A DNA stretch of 64,000 nucleotides from Blastococcus xanthinilyticus (GCF_008124835.1 NZ_VNHW01000001.1:124001-188000), one strand, 5' to 3'; shown: positions 38,103-46,496, counted from the first letter of the stretch. The notes: generated by a model not told the origin, from the sequence alone. Numbers and translations: made by a program.

Positions 38103-38483
38103 GTGTCCCTGCCCCAGCGCTCCCCCGCCACGGCTCTTACCCGTCCCGCCGGCTCCGGCCAGCACCCGGGCTACCGGCCCGGTGCGCCGCTCCCCCGGCC
38201 GGTGGCCCGCCACCCCCACGCGGGCATGCGCATCCAGCCCGGCGTCGTGCCGATGGGCCAGCGCCCCGTCGTCCCCCGGCCGACGGGTGAGCGGCCCGCG
38301 CCGCGGACGGTCTCCTTCCTCACCGTGGCCGAGGTCGCCGCGATCATGCGGGTGTCGAAGATGACCGTGTACCGCCTCGTCCACGGCGGGGAGCTGACCG
38401 CCGTCCGCGTCGGCCGTTCCTTCCGGGTTCCCGAGCCGGCGGTGCGCGAGTACCTGGCCGGCGCCCGCACCGACGTCGCCTGA
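38103..38483 (+). CDS. Helix-turn-helix (BldC/excisionase-like) DNA-binding protein
   Basis: A 126-residue protein. The C-terminal 60 residues are a MerR/excisionase-type helix-turn-helix: FLTVAEVAAIMRVSKMTVYRLVHGGELTAVRVGRSFRVPEPAVREYL. It closely matches the small conserved actinobacterial DNA-binding proteins related to BldC and Rv0500A. The N-terminal 65 residues are Pro/Arg-rich and probably disordered. GTG 38103 is chosen for the GAGAGGA site eight bases upstream; GTG 38058 is in frame but lacks one. The 263-base upstream region has a TACGGT box (38019-38024). Confidence 0.85.
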   Translation: MSLPQRSPATALTRPAGSGQHPGYRPGAPLPRPVARHPHAGMRIQPGVVPMGQRPVVPRPTGERPAPRTVSFLTVAEVAAIMRVSKMTVYRLVHGGELTAVRVGRSFRVPEPAVREYLAGARTDVA

Positions 38484-38493
38484 CCGCCGGGCC

Positions 38494-38511
38494 GGCCCCG
38501 GCACCGGGGCC
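38494..38511 (+). terminator. Terminator hairpin after the BldC-like gene
   Basis: GGCCCCGG and CCGGGGCC form a perfect 8-bp stem with a two-base loop, eleven bases after the stop. Confidence 0.45.
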
Positions 38512-38573
38512 TCGGGAAGTCCCGGCCCGGTCGCGGTGTTGACCCAGCGGATCCGACAACCGGGAGGCACATC

Positions 38574-39086
38574 TTGACCACAGAGACCGCGATCCTCGCC
38601 GGCGGCTGCTTCTGGGGCGCCCAGGACCTGCTGCGCAAGCGCCCAGGGGTGATCTCCAGCCGGGTGGGCTACTCCGGCGGTGACACGCCCAACGCCACGT
38701 ACCGGAACCACGGTGACCACGCCGAGGCGGTCGAGATCGTCTTCGACCCCGAGGTGATCTCCTTCCGCGAGCTGCTGGAGTTCTTCTTCCAGATCCACGA
38801 CCCGTCGACGAAGAACCGGCAGGGCAACGACGTGGGCCGCAGCTACCGCTCGGCGATCTTCTACACCTCCGAGGAGCAGCACCGCGTCGCCCTGGACACC
38901 ATCGCCGACGTCGACGCCTCCGGCCTGTGGCCCGGCAAGGTCGTCACCGAGGTCGAGCCCGCCGGCGACTTCTGGGAGGCCGAGGAGGAGCACCAGGACT
39001 ACCTGCAGAAGATCCCGTACGGCTACACCTGCCACTTCGTGCGGCCGGGCTGGGTGCTTCCCCGCCGCGAGGCGCAGACCGCCTGA
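38574..39086 (+). CDS. msrA: Peptide-methionine (S)-S-oxide reductase
   Basis: A 170-residue MsrA that repairs S-methionine sulfoxide in proteins. The catalytic Cys12 is in [41 protein letters not shown] and [11 protein letters not shown] are family landmarks. The recycling Cys is probably the one in YTCHF near the C-terminus. The start is TTG at 38574, with GGGAGG upstream at good spacing. Confidence 0.95.
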   Translation: MTTETAILAGGCFWGAQDLLRKRPGVISSRVGYSGGDTPNATYRNHGDHAEAVEIVFDPEVISFRELLEFFFQIHDPSTKNRQGNDVGRSYRSAIFYTSEEQHRVALDTIADVDASGLWPGKVVTEVEPAGDFWEAEEEHQDYLQKIPYGYTCHFVRPGWVLPRREAQTA

Positions 39087-39095
39087 TCAGCCGGT

Positions 39096-39130
39096 CGCGG
39101 CCCGGCCCGGGGAGCCGGGGTCGGGCCGCG
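39096..39130. terminator. Terminator hairpin between msrA and the MerR gene
   Basis: A stem of about 15 bp with one bulge (CGCGGCCCGGCCCGG facing CCGGGGTCGGGCCGCG, short loop) lies nine bases after the msrA stop and 43 bases from the convergent MerR stop. It could serve both strands. Confidence 0.55.
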
Positions 39131-39172
39131 CACCGCTGGACCGCTCGCTGACGCCGACCGCAGCGCCCGGCC

Positions 39173-39946
39173 TCAGCCGGCGGCGTCCGTGCGCCTGATG
39201 TCGGTCCAGCCGGTCCAGCCGCGCCGTTCCAGGATCTGGAGCAGGCGGGGTGCGCACGGGAACGACTCGACGAAGGCGGCGTCGAGCAGCGCGATCAGGT
39301 CCTGGCTGATCGGCTCGCCCTCCTCCATCCCCGCGGCCTCGGCGGCCGCTCCCCAGAGGAACGCCTCCACCCGGTCGGCGAGCGCGGGCAGCCGCGGGTC
39401 GTCGGCGGCGCAGTCGGCGAGATCCGCGAGGTCCAGGTAGAGCCGGCGCACCCGCGGGTTCTCGACCTGGGCGAGCTTGGCGGCCATGAAGACCGGCACC
39501 TCCTCCGGCATCCGGGCCGCGATGAGGATCCAGCTGTCGCGCTCCACCTCGATCAGCCGCTGCGGGAACCCGTAGGCCTGCATCCGCTCCAGGTAGGTGA
39601 CCACCTCGGCCGGTAGCGCCAGGCTGTCCCCTGCCGCCAGCTGGGCGATCCGCCGCCGGGAACGTTCCCGTTCGCGGATCTCGGCGCGCAGCCGGCGGTC
39701 GATCTCCCCGACCGCCGCCGCGAACTCCTCCTCCCCCGCCGCCAGCAGGTCGCGCACCCGCGACAGGGGTACGCCGGCCTCGGCCAGCGTCCGGATCCGG
39801 ATCAGCTGCACGACGGCCGCCGCGTCGTAGCGCCGGTAGCCGGAGTGGTCCCGGTCGGGCTCGGGCAGCAGACCCTTGACGTGGTAGTGCCGCACGGCGC
39901 GCACCGTGACACCGGCGTACGAGGCCAGCTGGCTGATGGTCAGCAT
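39173..39946 (-). CDS. MerR-family transcriptional regulator
   Basis: A 257-residue regulator with the winged helix at the N-terminus: LTISQLASYAGVTVRAVRHYHVKGLLPEPDRDHSGYRRYDAAAVVQLIRI. A linker helix (about residues 78-108) and a helical effector domain of about 150 residues with several Cys and Trp residues follow. It is the last gene of the ABC exporter operon, and a MerR-type dyad (41592-41610) lies at that operon's promoter, so drug-responsive autoregulation is likely. The ATG sits inside the end of a 20-codon small ORF. Confidence 0.9.
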   Translation of the reverse strand: MLTISQLASYAGVTVRAVRHYHVKGLLPEPDRDHSGYRRYDAAAVVQLIRIRTLAEAGVPLSRVRDLLAAGEEEFAAAVGEIDRRLRAEIRERERSRRRIAQLAAGDSLALPAEVVTYLERMQAYGFPQRLIEVERDSWILIAARMPEEVPVFMAAKLAQVENPRVRRLYLDLADLADCAADDPRLPALADRVEAFLWGAAAEAAGMEEGEPISQDLIALLDAAFVESFPCAPRLLQILERRGWTGWTDIRRTDAAG

Positions 39947-40002
39947 GCAGCCATCCGCCTGTTCGCCTCGCCGCCGACGGTCCGGGTCGGGACGGTGCTC
40001 AC
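39940..40002 (-). CDS. 20-codon small ORF coupled to the MerR gene
   Basis: GTG at 40002 is preceded by GAGAGGAGG with five bases of spacing, the best Shine-Dalgarno in this operon. The product starts VSTVPTRTVGGE and ends RRMAAC. Its stop overlaps the first codons of the MerR gene by seven bases, so ribosomes ending here could start MerR, which has no good site of its own. It is either a coupling leader or a small protein; no homologue is recognised. Confidence 0.45.
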   Translation of the reverse strand: MSTVPTRTVGGEANRRMAAC

Positions 40003-40035
40003 GGCTGCCTCCTCTCGCTGGTCGCGCACAGGGTG

Positions 40036-40797
40036 TCAGGCGATCTTGCTGCGGTAGGTGCGCATCGCGAGGGCGTAGGCGACGAGCAGGAGGCCGGGGC
40101 ACCAGGCGACGGCGATCCAGCCGTCGTTCCCGACCGGCTGCTCGGCGTACAGGCCGCGAACGGTGTTCACGATCGGGGTGACCGGCTGGTTCTCGGCGAA
40201 CCAGCGGACCGGCCCCGGCATGCCGCCGGTCGGCACGAACGCCGAGCTGATGAACGGCAGGAAGATCAGCGGGACGGAGAAGCCGCTGACCCCGTCGGCC
40301 GACTTCGCCGTCAGCCCGGGGATGACGGCCAGCCAGGTGAGCGCGAGGGTGAACAGCACCAGGATGCCGGCGACCGCCAGCCACGCGAGCACCCCGGCGC
40401 CGGAGCGGAAGCCCATGGCCACCGCGACGAGCACGACGAGCACCAGCGAGATCACGTTCGCGACGACCGAGGTCAGCACGTGGCCCCACAGCACCGCCGA
40501 CCGGGCGATCGGCATCGACTGGAACCGTTCGAAGAGGCCGCCGGAGACGTCGGTGAACAGGCGGAAGGCGGTGTAGGCGATGCCGGAGGCGACGGTGATG
40601 AGCAGGATCCCGGGCAGCAGGTAGTCGACGTACCGGCCACCTCCCGTGTCGATGGCGCTGCCGAAGACGTAGACGAACAGCAGCAGCATGGCGATCGGCG
40701 TGACGGCGGTGGTGACGATCGTGTCGGGGCTGCGCAGGATGTGCCGCAGGGAGCGCTTGAGCATGACGGTGGTGTCGCGGACGACGTAGGTGGGCAT
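40036..40797 (-). CDS. ABC-2 type multidrug exporter permease
   Basis: A 253-residue membrane protein with six helices and the DrrB-like pattern: MLKRSLRHILRSPDTIVTTAVTPIAMLLLFVYVFG, YLLPGILLITVASGIAYTAFRLFTDVSGGLFERFQSMPIARSAVLWGHVL, and FLPFISSAFVPTGGMPG. It exports hydrophobic compounds with the adjacent ATPase. ATG 40797 (MPTYVVRD) is chosen because TGAGGA lies upstream; a GTG five codons earlier overlaps that site. Confidence 0.92.
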   Translation of the reverse strand: MPTYVVRDTTVMLKRSLRHILRSPDTIVTTAVTPIAMLLLFVYVFGSAIDTGGGRYVDYLLPGILLITVASGIAYTAFRLFTDVSGGLFERFQSMPIARSAVLWGHVLTSVVANVISLVLVVLVAVAMGFRSGAGVLAWLAVAGILVLFTLALTWLAVIPGLTAKSADGVSGFSVPLIFLPFISSAFVPTGGMPGPVRWFAENQPVTPIVNTVRGLYAEQPVGNDGWIAVAWCPGLLLVAYALAMRTYRSKIA

Positions 40798-40808
40798 CGG
40801 TGCGGTCC

Positions 40809-41576
40809 TCACTGGTCGGAGCCGTCGGAACCCACGACGGCCAGGAAGATGTCTTCGAGCGTGGGCTGCTTCTCGACGTACTCGACCGTCGCCGGGGGCA
40901 GCAGCCGCTTCAGCTCGGCGAGGGTGCCCTCGGCGATGATCCGGCCCCCGTGCAGGATCGCGATCCGGTGCGCGAGGTGCTCGGCCTCCTCGAGGTACTG
41001 CGTGGTCAGCAGCACCGTGGTGCCCTGGCCGGCCAGCTCCTGGACGGTCTTCCAGACCTCGAGCCGCGACTGCGGGTCCAGGCCGGTCGTCGGCTCGTCC
41101 AGGAAGAGCACCGGCGGGTCGCCGATCAGGCTCATCGCGATGTCGAGGCGACGGCGCATGCCACCGGAGTAGGTGGCCACCCGGCGTCCGGCGGCGTCGG
41201 TCAGGTCGAAGCGCGCCAGCAGGCGGTCGGCGATCCCCCCGGCGTCCTCGAGGTGCCGGAGCTCGCCGATGAGCACGAGGTTCTCCCGCCCGGTGAGGAT
41301 CTCGTCGACGGCGGCGAACTGCCCGGTGAGGCTGCTCGACTCGCGCACCCGCGCGGGCTCGGCGGCGACGTCGTGGCCGTGCACGGCGGCGGTCCCGCCG
41401 TCGGCGCGGAGCAGCGTGGCGAGGATCCGCACCAGCGTGGTCTTCCCGGCGCCGTTGGCGCCCAGCAGTGCGTAGACGGTGCCCGGGGGGACGGTCAGAT
41501 CGACGCCCCCGAGCACGGAGTGGTCGCCGTAGGACTTGGTGAGCCCGGCGATCTCGATGGCCGATGTCGTGGTCAT
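40809..41576 (-). CDS. ABC-2 type exporter ATPase (DrrA-like)
   Basis: A 255-residue ATPase with Walker A GANGAGKTTLVRI, Q-loop SSLTGQFAAVDE, signature YSGGMRRRLDIAMSL, Walker B VLFLDEPTTGLD and switch LLTTQY. The C-terminal half contains the DrrA-type VEYVEKQPTLEDIFL. First gene of the exporter operon. GGAGG precedes the ATG by eight bases and a MerR-type dyad lies in its promoter. Confidence 0.94.
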   Translation of the reverse strand: MTTTSAIEIAGLTKSYGDHSVLGGVDLTVPPGTVYALLGANGAGKTTLVRILATLLRADGGTAAVHGHDVAAEPARVRESSSLTGQFAAVDEILTGRENLVLIGELRHLEDAGGIADRLLARFDLTDAAGRRVATYSGGMRRRLDIAMSLIGDPPVLFLDEPTTGLDPQSRLEVWKTVQELAGQGTTVLLTTQYLEEAEHLAHRIAILHGGRIIAEGTLAELKRLLPPATVEYVEKQPTLEDIFLAVVGSDGSDQ

Positions 41577-41591
41577 GGCGAGAGCCTCCAG

Positions 41592-41610
41592 CCCTGACCC
41601 CGCGTCAAGG
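41592..41610 (-). promoter_or_regulatory. MerR-type operator dyad at the exporter promoter
   Basis: On the minus strand CCTTGAC, a five-base spacer and GTCAGGG form a 19-bp dyad (6 of 7 pairs). It is preceded by a second TTGACC that can act as -35. Dyads placed between -35 and -10 are the hallmark of MerR-activated promoters. The MerR gene in the same operon is the likely ligand. Confidence 0.5.
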
Positions 41611-41654
41611 TCAAGACCGAATTCCGGGTCTCCCTCTCCCGGGGCCCCGGGTGC

Positions 41655-42098
41655 TCACCGGACCGCGGTGGCGTGCTCCTCGCGGTGGGCCAGCACCTCG
41701 TCCATGTGCGCCTCGGCCCAGGCCTTGAGACCGCGGATCGTCTCGTACAGCGAGAAACCCAGGCCGGTCAGCTCGTAGGTGACGGTGACCGGCACCGTCG
41801 GGGTGACGGTGCGGGTCAGCAGGCCGTCGCGTTCCAGGGAGCGCAGCGTCTGGGTGAGCATCTTCTGGCTCACCCCGGCCAGCCGGCGGGCCAGCTCGGA
41901 GTACCGCATCGGCCGGGGCTCACCGCTGCACGGGCCGCCGTCTGCCTGCGGGCCCCCGGTGCCGAGTGCGGCCAGCACGAGGGTCACCCACTTGTCCGAG
42001 ATGCGATCGAGCAGCTGACGGCTCGGGCACGCCGCCAGGAACGCGTCGTACTCCGCCTTGTGCTGCGCCCGCTGCTGCTCGGCCGTCGTCGTGGTCAT
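41655..42098 (-). CDS. HxlR-family winged-helix regulator
   Basis: A 147-residue regulator with the HxlR pattern: CPSRQLLDRISDKWVTLVLAAL, MRYSELARRLAGVSQKMLTQTLRSLERDGLLTRTVTPTVPVTVTYELTGLG. An insertion rich in Gly, Pro and Cys (TGGPQADGGPCSGEP) stands between the first helix and the recognition part. HxlR proteins sense redox or aldehyde stress, often through Cys. Divergent from an aldo/keto reductase gene, the likely target. Confidence 0.92.
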   Translation of the reverse strand: MTTTTAEQQRAQHKAEYDAFLAACPSRQLLDRISDKWVTLVLAALGTGGPQADGGPCSGEPRPMRYSELARRLAGVSQKMLTQTLRSLERDGLLTRTVTPTVPVTVTYELTGLGFSLYETIRGLKAWAEAHMDEVLAHREEHATAVR

Positions 42099-42226
42099 GA
42101 GCCGGTCCCCTTCCCCCTGGGTGCCCTACGCACTTCCAGGTGCCTGCTTCCCGTCAGGGAGTGACTCGACCATCCTCGGTCCCGGCGCCGACCGGCACCA
42201 CCCCCACCACCCGAGAAGGGCAGGAC

Positions 42227-43108
42227 ATGAGCACGCTCGAGACGACACTCCCCGGCGGCAGCTGGACCCTGGGCGACCGGACCGTTCCCCGGTTCGGCTA
42301 CGGCGCCATGCAGCTCGCCGGCCCCTGGGTCATGGGCCCGCCCGCCGACCCCGACGGCGCGCTCGCCGTCCTCCGGGAGGCCGTCGACCTGGGCATCACC
42401 CACATCGACACCAGCGCCGCCTACGGCCCGCACGTCACCAACCGGCTGATCCGCGACGCGCTGCACCCCTACCCGGACTCCCTGCTCGTCGCGACCAAGG
42501 TCGGCGCCGACCGCGACGCCGGAGGCGGCTGGCCCCCGGCCCGGCAGCCGGCGGACATCCGCCGCCAGGTGCGGGAGAACCTCGACGACCTCGGGGTCGA
42601 CTCGCTCGACCTGGTGTACCTGCGGCTCGGCGACGCCGAGGGGCCGGTGGCCGGTTCGCTCGCCGAGCCCTTCGGGACGCTGGCCGAGCTGCGGCGGCAG
42701 GGCCTCGTCCGCCACCTCGGGGTCAGCAACGCGACGGCCGAGCAGGTCGCCGAGGCCCGCGCGATCGCCCCGATCGTCAGCGTGCAGAACATGTACAACC
42801 TGGCCCACCGCTACGACGACGAGCTCATCGACGCCCTGGCCGCCGACGGCGTCGCCTACGTGCCGTTCTTCCCGCTCGGCGGCTTCACCCCGCTGCAGGC
42901 CGCGGCGCTGTCCGGCGTCGCGGACCGGGCGGGGGCGTCGCCGATGGCGGTGGCGCTGGCCTGGTTGCTGCAGCGGTCGCCGAACGTGCTCCTGATCCCC
43001 GGGACGTCCTCGGTGACCCACCTGCGGGAGAACGTCGCCGGTGCGGCGCTCGCGCTGTCCGCCGACGACGTCGCCGAGCTGGACCGGATCGGCCGGCCGG
43101 GCAGCTGA
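42227..43108 (+). CDS. Aldo/keto reductase
   Basis: A 293-residue NADPH-dependent oxidoreductase of the YdbC/PdxI-like branch. It has FGYGAMQLAGPWVMGPP, GITHIDTSAAYGPHVTNRLIRDAL (catalytic Asp/Tyr), LVATKVGADR (catalytic Lys) and LIPGTSSVTHLRENV near the cofactor site. The tetrad His is not obvious at its usual place, as in some members. ATG 42227 is behind AAGGG; an in-frame ATG 29 codons upstream would enter the promoter region. Divergent from the HxlR gene (128-base gap). Confidence 0.9.
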   Translation: MSTLETTLPGGSWTLGDRTVPRFGYGAMQLAGPWVMGPPADPDGALAVLREAVDLGITHIDTSAAYGPHVTNRLIRDALHPYPDSLLVATKVGADRDAGGGWPPARQPADIRRQVRENLDDLGVDSLDLVYLRLGDAEGPVAGSLAEPFGTLAELRRQGLVRHLGVSNATAEQVAEARAIAPIVSVQNMYNLAHRYDDELIDALAADGVAYVPFFPLGGFTPLQAAALSGVADRAGASPMAVALAWLLQRSPNVLLIPGTSSVTHLRENVAGAALALSADDVAELDRIGRPGS

Positions 43109-43119
43109 CCGGGGAGGTG

Positions 43120-43155
43120 CGGGACGTCCGGGAGCTAGTCCTCGATGACGTCCCG
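43120..43155. terminator. Inverted repeat between convergent aldo/keto reductase and arr
   Basis: CGGGACGTC at 43120-43128 pairs perfectly with GACGTCCCG at 43147-43155; the right arm is within the end of arr. Possible bidirectional terminator. Confidence 0.3.
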
Positions 43156-43593
43156 CCCCTCCTCCCGGAGCCGGGCCAGGCCGTCGAGCATGGCCGTCAG
43201 CACCTCCGGGGCGTGCCCCTCCCAGTCGTGCACCTCCTCGACGACGCGCAGCGGGGAACGGGTCCGGAAGGACCGGGTGGGGTTGCCCGGGAAGCGCTTG
43301 TCGGTCACGTTCGGGTCGTCCTCGAAGCCGCCCAGGGGCTCCACGACGTAGATGCGTCCCCGCTCGCCGCTCCCGGCCGGCGCGGTCGCCAGTTCCGCGC
43401 CCCAGACGGCGGTGTCCAGCAGCGCGGTGAAGTAGACGTTGTTGGCCACCCGGCCCTCCTGGAAGTTGGAGCCGTAGCCGGGGACCAGCTGGTCACCGAC
43501 CTCCAGGACGGCCTTCGTGCCGTGGAAGAACGGCCCTCGGACGTGCGCGCAGTGCCCGTAGGTCACCGGGTCGTGGGTGCTGCTCTCGTCCAT
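43135..43593 (-). CDS. arr: NAD(+)-rifampin ADP-ribosyltransferase
   Basis: A 152-residue Arr enzyme that inactivates rifamycins by ADP-ribosylation. Diagnostic segments are GPFFHGTKAVLEVGDQLVPGY (His24), NNVYFTALLDTAVWGAELA (Tyr54), IYVVEPLGGFEDDPN (acidic site at 91-93), TDKRFPGNPTRSFRT, and the terminal EEGRDVIED. The catalytic His-Tyr-Asp set known for Arr appears intact. ATG start. Divergent from an MFS transporter gene; the 192-base gap holds no recognisable rifamycin-associated palindrome. Confidence 0.95.
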   Translation of the reverse strand: MDESSTHDPVTYGHCAHVRGPFFHGTKAVLEVGDQLVPGYGSNFQEGRVANNVYFTALLDTAVWGAELATAPAGSGERGRIYVVEPLGGFEDDPNVTDKRFPGNPTRSFRTRSPLRVVEEVHDWEGHAPEVLTAMLDGLARLREEGRDVIED

Positions 43594-43785
43594 CCGCGTC
43601 CTTTCCTCGGAGCCCGGCGCCCGGCCGGCGTTCCCGCGAGGATGCCGGGCAGCGCCGCGGGGGTGAAGCCCTCCCGGAACCGCCGGGCACGACACGCGCG
43701 AACCCCACTGCCTCGACCGCCGCCGACGAGGCCGGGGCCGGGCCCGGGATGCTTGATGTGTGCAACGACCTGGGAGCGTGGAGCC

Positions 43786-45177
43786 GTGAGCAGCACTCCC
43801 CCGCCCCGCGCCCTCGTGCCGGTGCTGATCTTCGTGGGCGCGGTCGTCGCCGTCATCAGCAGCCTCGGCGCGCCCCTCATCCCGGCGATCGCCGACACGA
43901 TGGGGACGACGCTGCCGGACGCCCAGTGGGCGCTCACGATCACCCTCCTGGTCGGCGCGGTGGCCACCCCGGTGATCGGCCGCCTCGGGGACGGTCCGCG
44001 GCGGCGCGAGGTCGTGCTCGCCGTCCTCGCCGTCGTCACGCTCGGCGGCCTGCTGGCCGCCCTTCCCCTGGACCTCGAGTGGCTGGTCGTGGGCCGGGGG
44101 CTCCAGGGGTTCGGGCTCGGCCTGACGCCGCTCGCGATGGCCACGGCCCGGGAGGCGCTCGACGGGGAACGGTCCCGGTTCACCGTCGCCGCGCTGTCGA
44201 TCACCGTGGTCGCCGGCCTGGGGCTCGGCTATCCGCTCGCCGGGCTCGTCGCCGAGCTGGGTGGGGTGCACGCCGCGTTCTGGGCCGGCGCCGCGGTGAG
44301 CTTCGCCGCGCTCCTGGCCGCGGCCGCGGTGGTACCCGCCTCGCGCATCACGTCGCGCCGGCCGCTCGACGTGCTCGGCGCCCTCCTGCTGGGCGCCGGG
44401 CTGGCCGGTGCGCTGCTGGGCCTGGGCCAGGGCGAGGTGGAGGGCTGGACGTCGCCGCTGCCGCGGAGCCTGATCGCCGGCTCGGTCGTGCTGCTGGCGG
44501 GCTGGGCGTGGTGGGAGCTCCGGACGCCGTCCCCCCTCGTCGACCTCCGGCTCGCCCGCGGGCGCACCGCCGCGACGGCGCACTCGGCAGCCCTGCTCGT
44601 CGGGCTCTCGAACTACCTGCTGCTCGTGTCGGTACCCGTCCTGGTGCAGGCCCCGCGAACGGGCGGGCCAGGGTTCGGCGCCTCGATCCTGGTCGCGGGG
44701 CTGGCCCTGCTCCCGTTCTCGGCGGCCAGCGTGCTCGGCGGACGGCTCGCCCGGCTGCTGGCCGACCGCGCCGGGCCGCACCTCGTCCTGCCGGCCGCGG
44801 CCCTGGTGCAGGGCGGGGCGTTCCTCCTGTTCGAGCTCGCCCGCGGGGAGCTGTGGCAGGTGTTCCTCGTCATGGGCGTGGCCGGCCTCGGGGTCGGCGC
44901 CGCCTTCGCGGCCTTCCCGGCGCTGGTCATCTCCGCCGTCCCGGCGACGGAGACCGGCAGCGCGATGAGCCTCAACCAGGTGCTGCGCTACATCGGTTTC
45001 GCCGTCGGCAGCGCCCTGGCCGCCACCGTCCTCGCCGCCGCCACCCCCGACGGCGCCGCGGCACCGGGCAGCGGGGGGTACGGCCTGGTCGCCGCGATCG
45101 GGCTCGCGGTCTGCCTGCTGACCGCCGTCGTCGCGTGGCTGCTGCCCCCGCGCAGAACCCCGCAGCCGGCGGGGTGA
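43786..45177 (+). CDS. MFS drug-efflux-type transporter
   Basis: A 463-residue transporter with twelve to fourteen hydrophobic helices. The MFS loop motif appears as GRLGDGPRRREVVLAVL, and GRGLQGFGLGLTPLAMATAREAL and SAMSLNQVLRYIGFAVGSALAATV are typical of the DHA2-like drug efflux group. GTG 43786 has GGAG upstream. It is divergent from arr, which suggests but does not show a link to antibiotic export. Confidence 0.88.
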   Translation: MSSTPPPRALVPVLIFVGAVVAVISSLGAPLIPAIADTMGTTLPDAQWALTITLLVGAVATPVIGRLGDGPRRREVVLAVLAVVTLGGLLAALPLDLEWLVVGRGLQGFGLGLTPLAMATAREALDGERSRFTVAALSITVVAGLGLGYPLAGLVAELGGVHAAFWAGAAVSFAALLAAAAVVPASRITSRRPLDVLGALLLGAGLAGALLGLGQGEVEGWTSPLPRSLIAGSVVLLAGWAWWELRTPSPLVDLRLARGRTAATAHSAALLVGLSNYLLLVSVPVLVQAPRTGGPGFGASILVAGLALLPFSAASVLGGRLARLLADRAGPHLVLPAAALVQGGAFLLFELARGELWQVFLVMGVAGLGVGAAFAAFPALVISAVPATETGSAMSLNQVLRYIGFAVGSALAATVLAAATPDGAAAPGSGGYGLVAAIGLAVCLLTAVVAWLLPPRRTPQPAG

Positions 45178-45188
45178 CCGGCCTCCAC

Positions 45189-45233
45189 CGCCCCGGCCCG
45201 GCGACCCGGCGGCACGGCTGCCGGGCCGGGGCG
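45189..45233. terminator. Strong bidirectional terminator hairpin
   Basis: CGCCCCGGCCCGGC (45189-45202) and its exact complement (45220-45233) form a perfect 14-bp stem between the convergent MFS and alcohol dehydrogenase genes. It is the strongest hairpin seen in the window. Confidence 0.65.
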
Positions 45234-45246
45234 AGCGGATCCCGGG

Positions 45247-46287
45247 TCAGCGCAGGGTCGTGGCGTCCATGACGAAGCGGTAGCGCACGTCGGAGGCGAG
45301 CACCCGCTCGTAGGCCTGGTTGACCTGGTCGGCGGCGATGACCTCCACCTCGGCCCCGATGCCGTTCCTGGCGCAGAAGTCGAGCATCTCCTGTGTCTCG
45401 GCGATGCCGCCGATCATCGAGCCGGCGTAGGTCCGGCGCCCGCCGATCAGCGACATGGCGTTGAGGCTCAGCGGCTCGGCCGGCGCGCCCACGTTGACCA
45501 GGGCGCCGTCCACGGCCAGCAACGACAGGTAGGCGTCGACGTCGATCACGGCACTCACCGTGTTGAGGACGAGGTCGAAGCGGCCGGCCAGCGCGGCGAA
45601 GGTGCCCGGGTCGCTGGTCGCGAAGTAGGCGTCGGCGCCCAGGCGGAGGCCGTCCTCCTGCTTCTTCAGCGACTGCGACAGCACCGTCACCTCGGCTCCC
45701 ATGGCGTGCGCGAGCTTGACGGCCATGTGGCCCAGCCCGCCGAGGCCGACGACCGCCACCCGCCTGCCGGGCCCGGCGCCCCAGCGGCGCAGCGGCGACC
45801 AGGTGGTGATGCCGGCGCAGAGCAGCGGCGCCGCAGCCGCGGCGTCGATGCCGTCGGGCACCCGCAGGACGTAGCCGGCGTCGACCACCACGTGGGTGGA
45901 GTAGCCGCCCTGGGTGGTGCTGCCGTCCCGGTCGGTGCCGGCGTAGGTGGCCACCATCCCCCGGAGGCAGTACTGCTCGTCGCCGCTGCGGCAGTTGGCG
46001 CACTCGCCGCAGCTGCCGACCATGCAGCCCACGCCGACCCGGTCCCCGACCCGGTGGGCGGTGACGTCGGGGCCGACCTCGGCGACGACACCGACGATCT
46101 CGTGGCCGGGGACGACCGGGAACGGCTGCGGGCCCCAGTCGCCGTTGACGGTGTGGATGTCGGAGTGGCAGATCCCGGCGTACTCGATGGCGATGAGGAC
46201 GTCGTGGGCGCCGACGTCCCGGCGCTCGATGGTGGTGGGGGCCAGCGGCTGACCGGCGGCGGGGGCGGCGTAGGCGTGGACTCGCAT
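45247..46287 (-). CDS. Zinc-dependent alcohol dehydrogenase (AdhC/YahK type)
   Basis: A 346-residue NADP(H)-linked MDR enzyme. Catalytic zinc ligands are in [16 protein letters not shown] and PGHEIVG; the structural zinc cysteines are in [17 protein letters not shown]. The nucleotide motif is [13 protein letters not shown]. It matches the cinnamyl-alcohol-type enzymes such as mycobacterial AdhC and E. coli YahK, which reduce diverse aldehydes. The gene is 33 bases downstream of a 15-codon ORF and divergent from a MmyB-type regulator. Confidence 0.93.
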   Translation of the reverse strand: MRVHAYAAPAAGQPLAPTTIERRDVGAHDVLIAIEYAGICHSDIHTVNGDWGPQPFPVVPGHEIVGVVAEVGPDVTAHRVGDRVGVGCMVGSCGECANCRSGDEQYCLRGMVATYAGTDRDGSTTQGGYSTHVVVDAGYVLRVPDGIDAAAAAPLLCAGITTWSPLRRWGAGPGRRVAVVGLGGLGHMAVKLAHAMGAEVTVLSQSLKKQEDGLRLGADAYFATSDPGTFAALAGRFDLVLNTVSAVIDVDAYLSLLAVDGALVNVGAPAEPLSLNAMSLIGGRRTYAGSMIGGIAETQEMLDFCARNGIGAEVEVIAADQVNQAYERVLASDVRYRFVMDATTLR

Positions 46288-46320
46288 GGGTGGAACTCCT
46301 TCTCGGCGGCTGGTGCGGGG

Positions 46321-46368
46321 TCAGTCGGTCGTCGGAGCAGCGGCGACGGAGCTGCGGGTGATCTGCAC
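46321..46368 (-). CDS. 15-codon ORF with ideal ribosome site (leader or gene remnant)
   Basis: GTG at 46368 lies seven bases after AGGAGGAG and encodes VQITRSSVAAAPTTD. This resembles the N-termini of small cupin proteins (MxITRS...), which I recall near such dehydrogenase/regulator pairs. The frame then stops and no cupin sequence follows. It could be the stump of a deleted cupin gene whose start signals survive, or a translated leader for the dehydrogenase. Confidence 0.4.
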   Translation of the reverse strand: MQITRSSVAAAPTTD

Positions 46369-46496
46369 GGCCGATCTCCTCCTGCGGTGGACGGGCAACT
46401 CCACGGAACGCCACCGGGGGCGCCCGTGGGAGGTCGCGTCTGTAGGGGGTAGAAGCTCGCCCTCCCTCCGCGGGCGCAGCGGCAGATCCAGCGCCG

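Noticed and set aside
42099..42226. Possible HxlR operator in the HxlR/aldo-keto reductase gap
   Set aside because: Only weak partial repeats (GCACTTCCAGGTGC) are present; not strong enough to list as a site.
43594..43785. A rifamycin-associated element in the arr/MFS divergent region
   Set aside because: I looked for the palindromic rifamycin-associated element (GGGGCTTGC-type, as I recall it) known upstream of some rif-inactivating genes; only a lone GCTTG is present, with no inverted partner.
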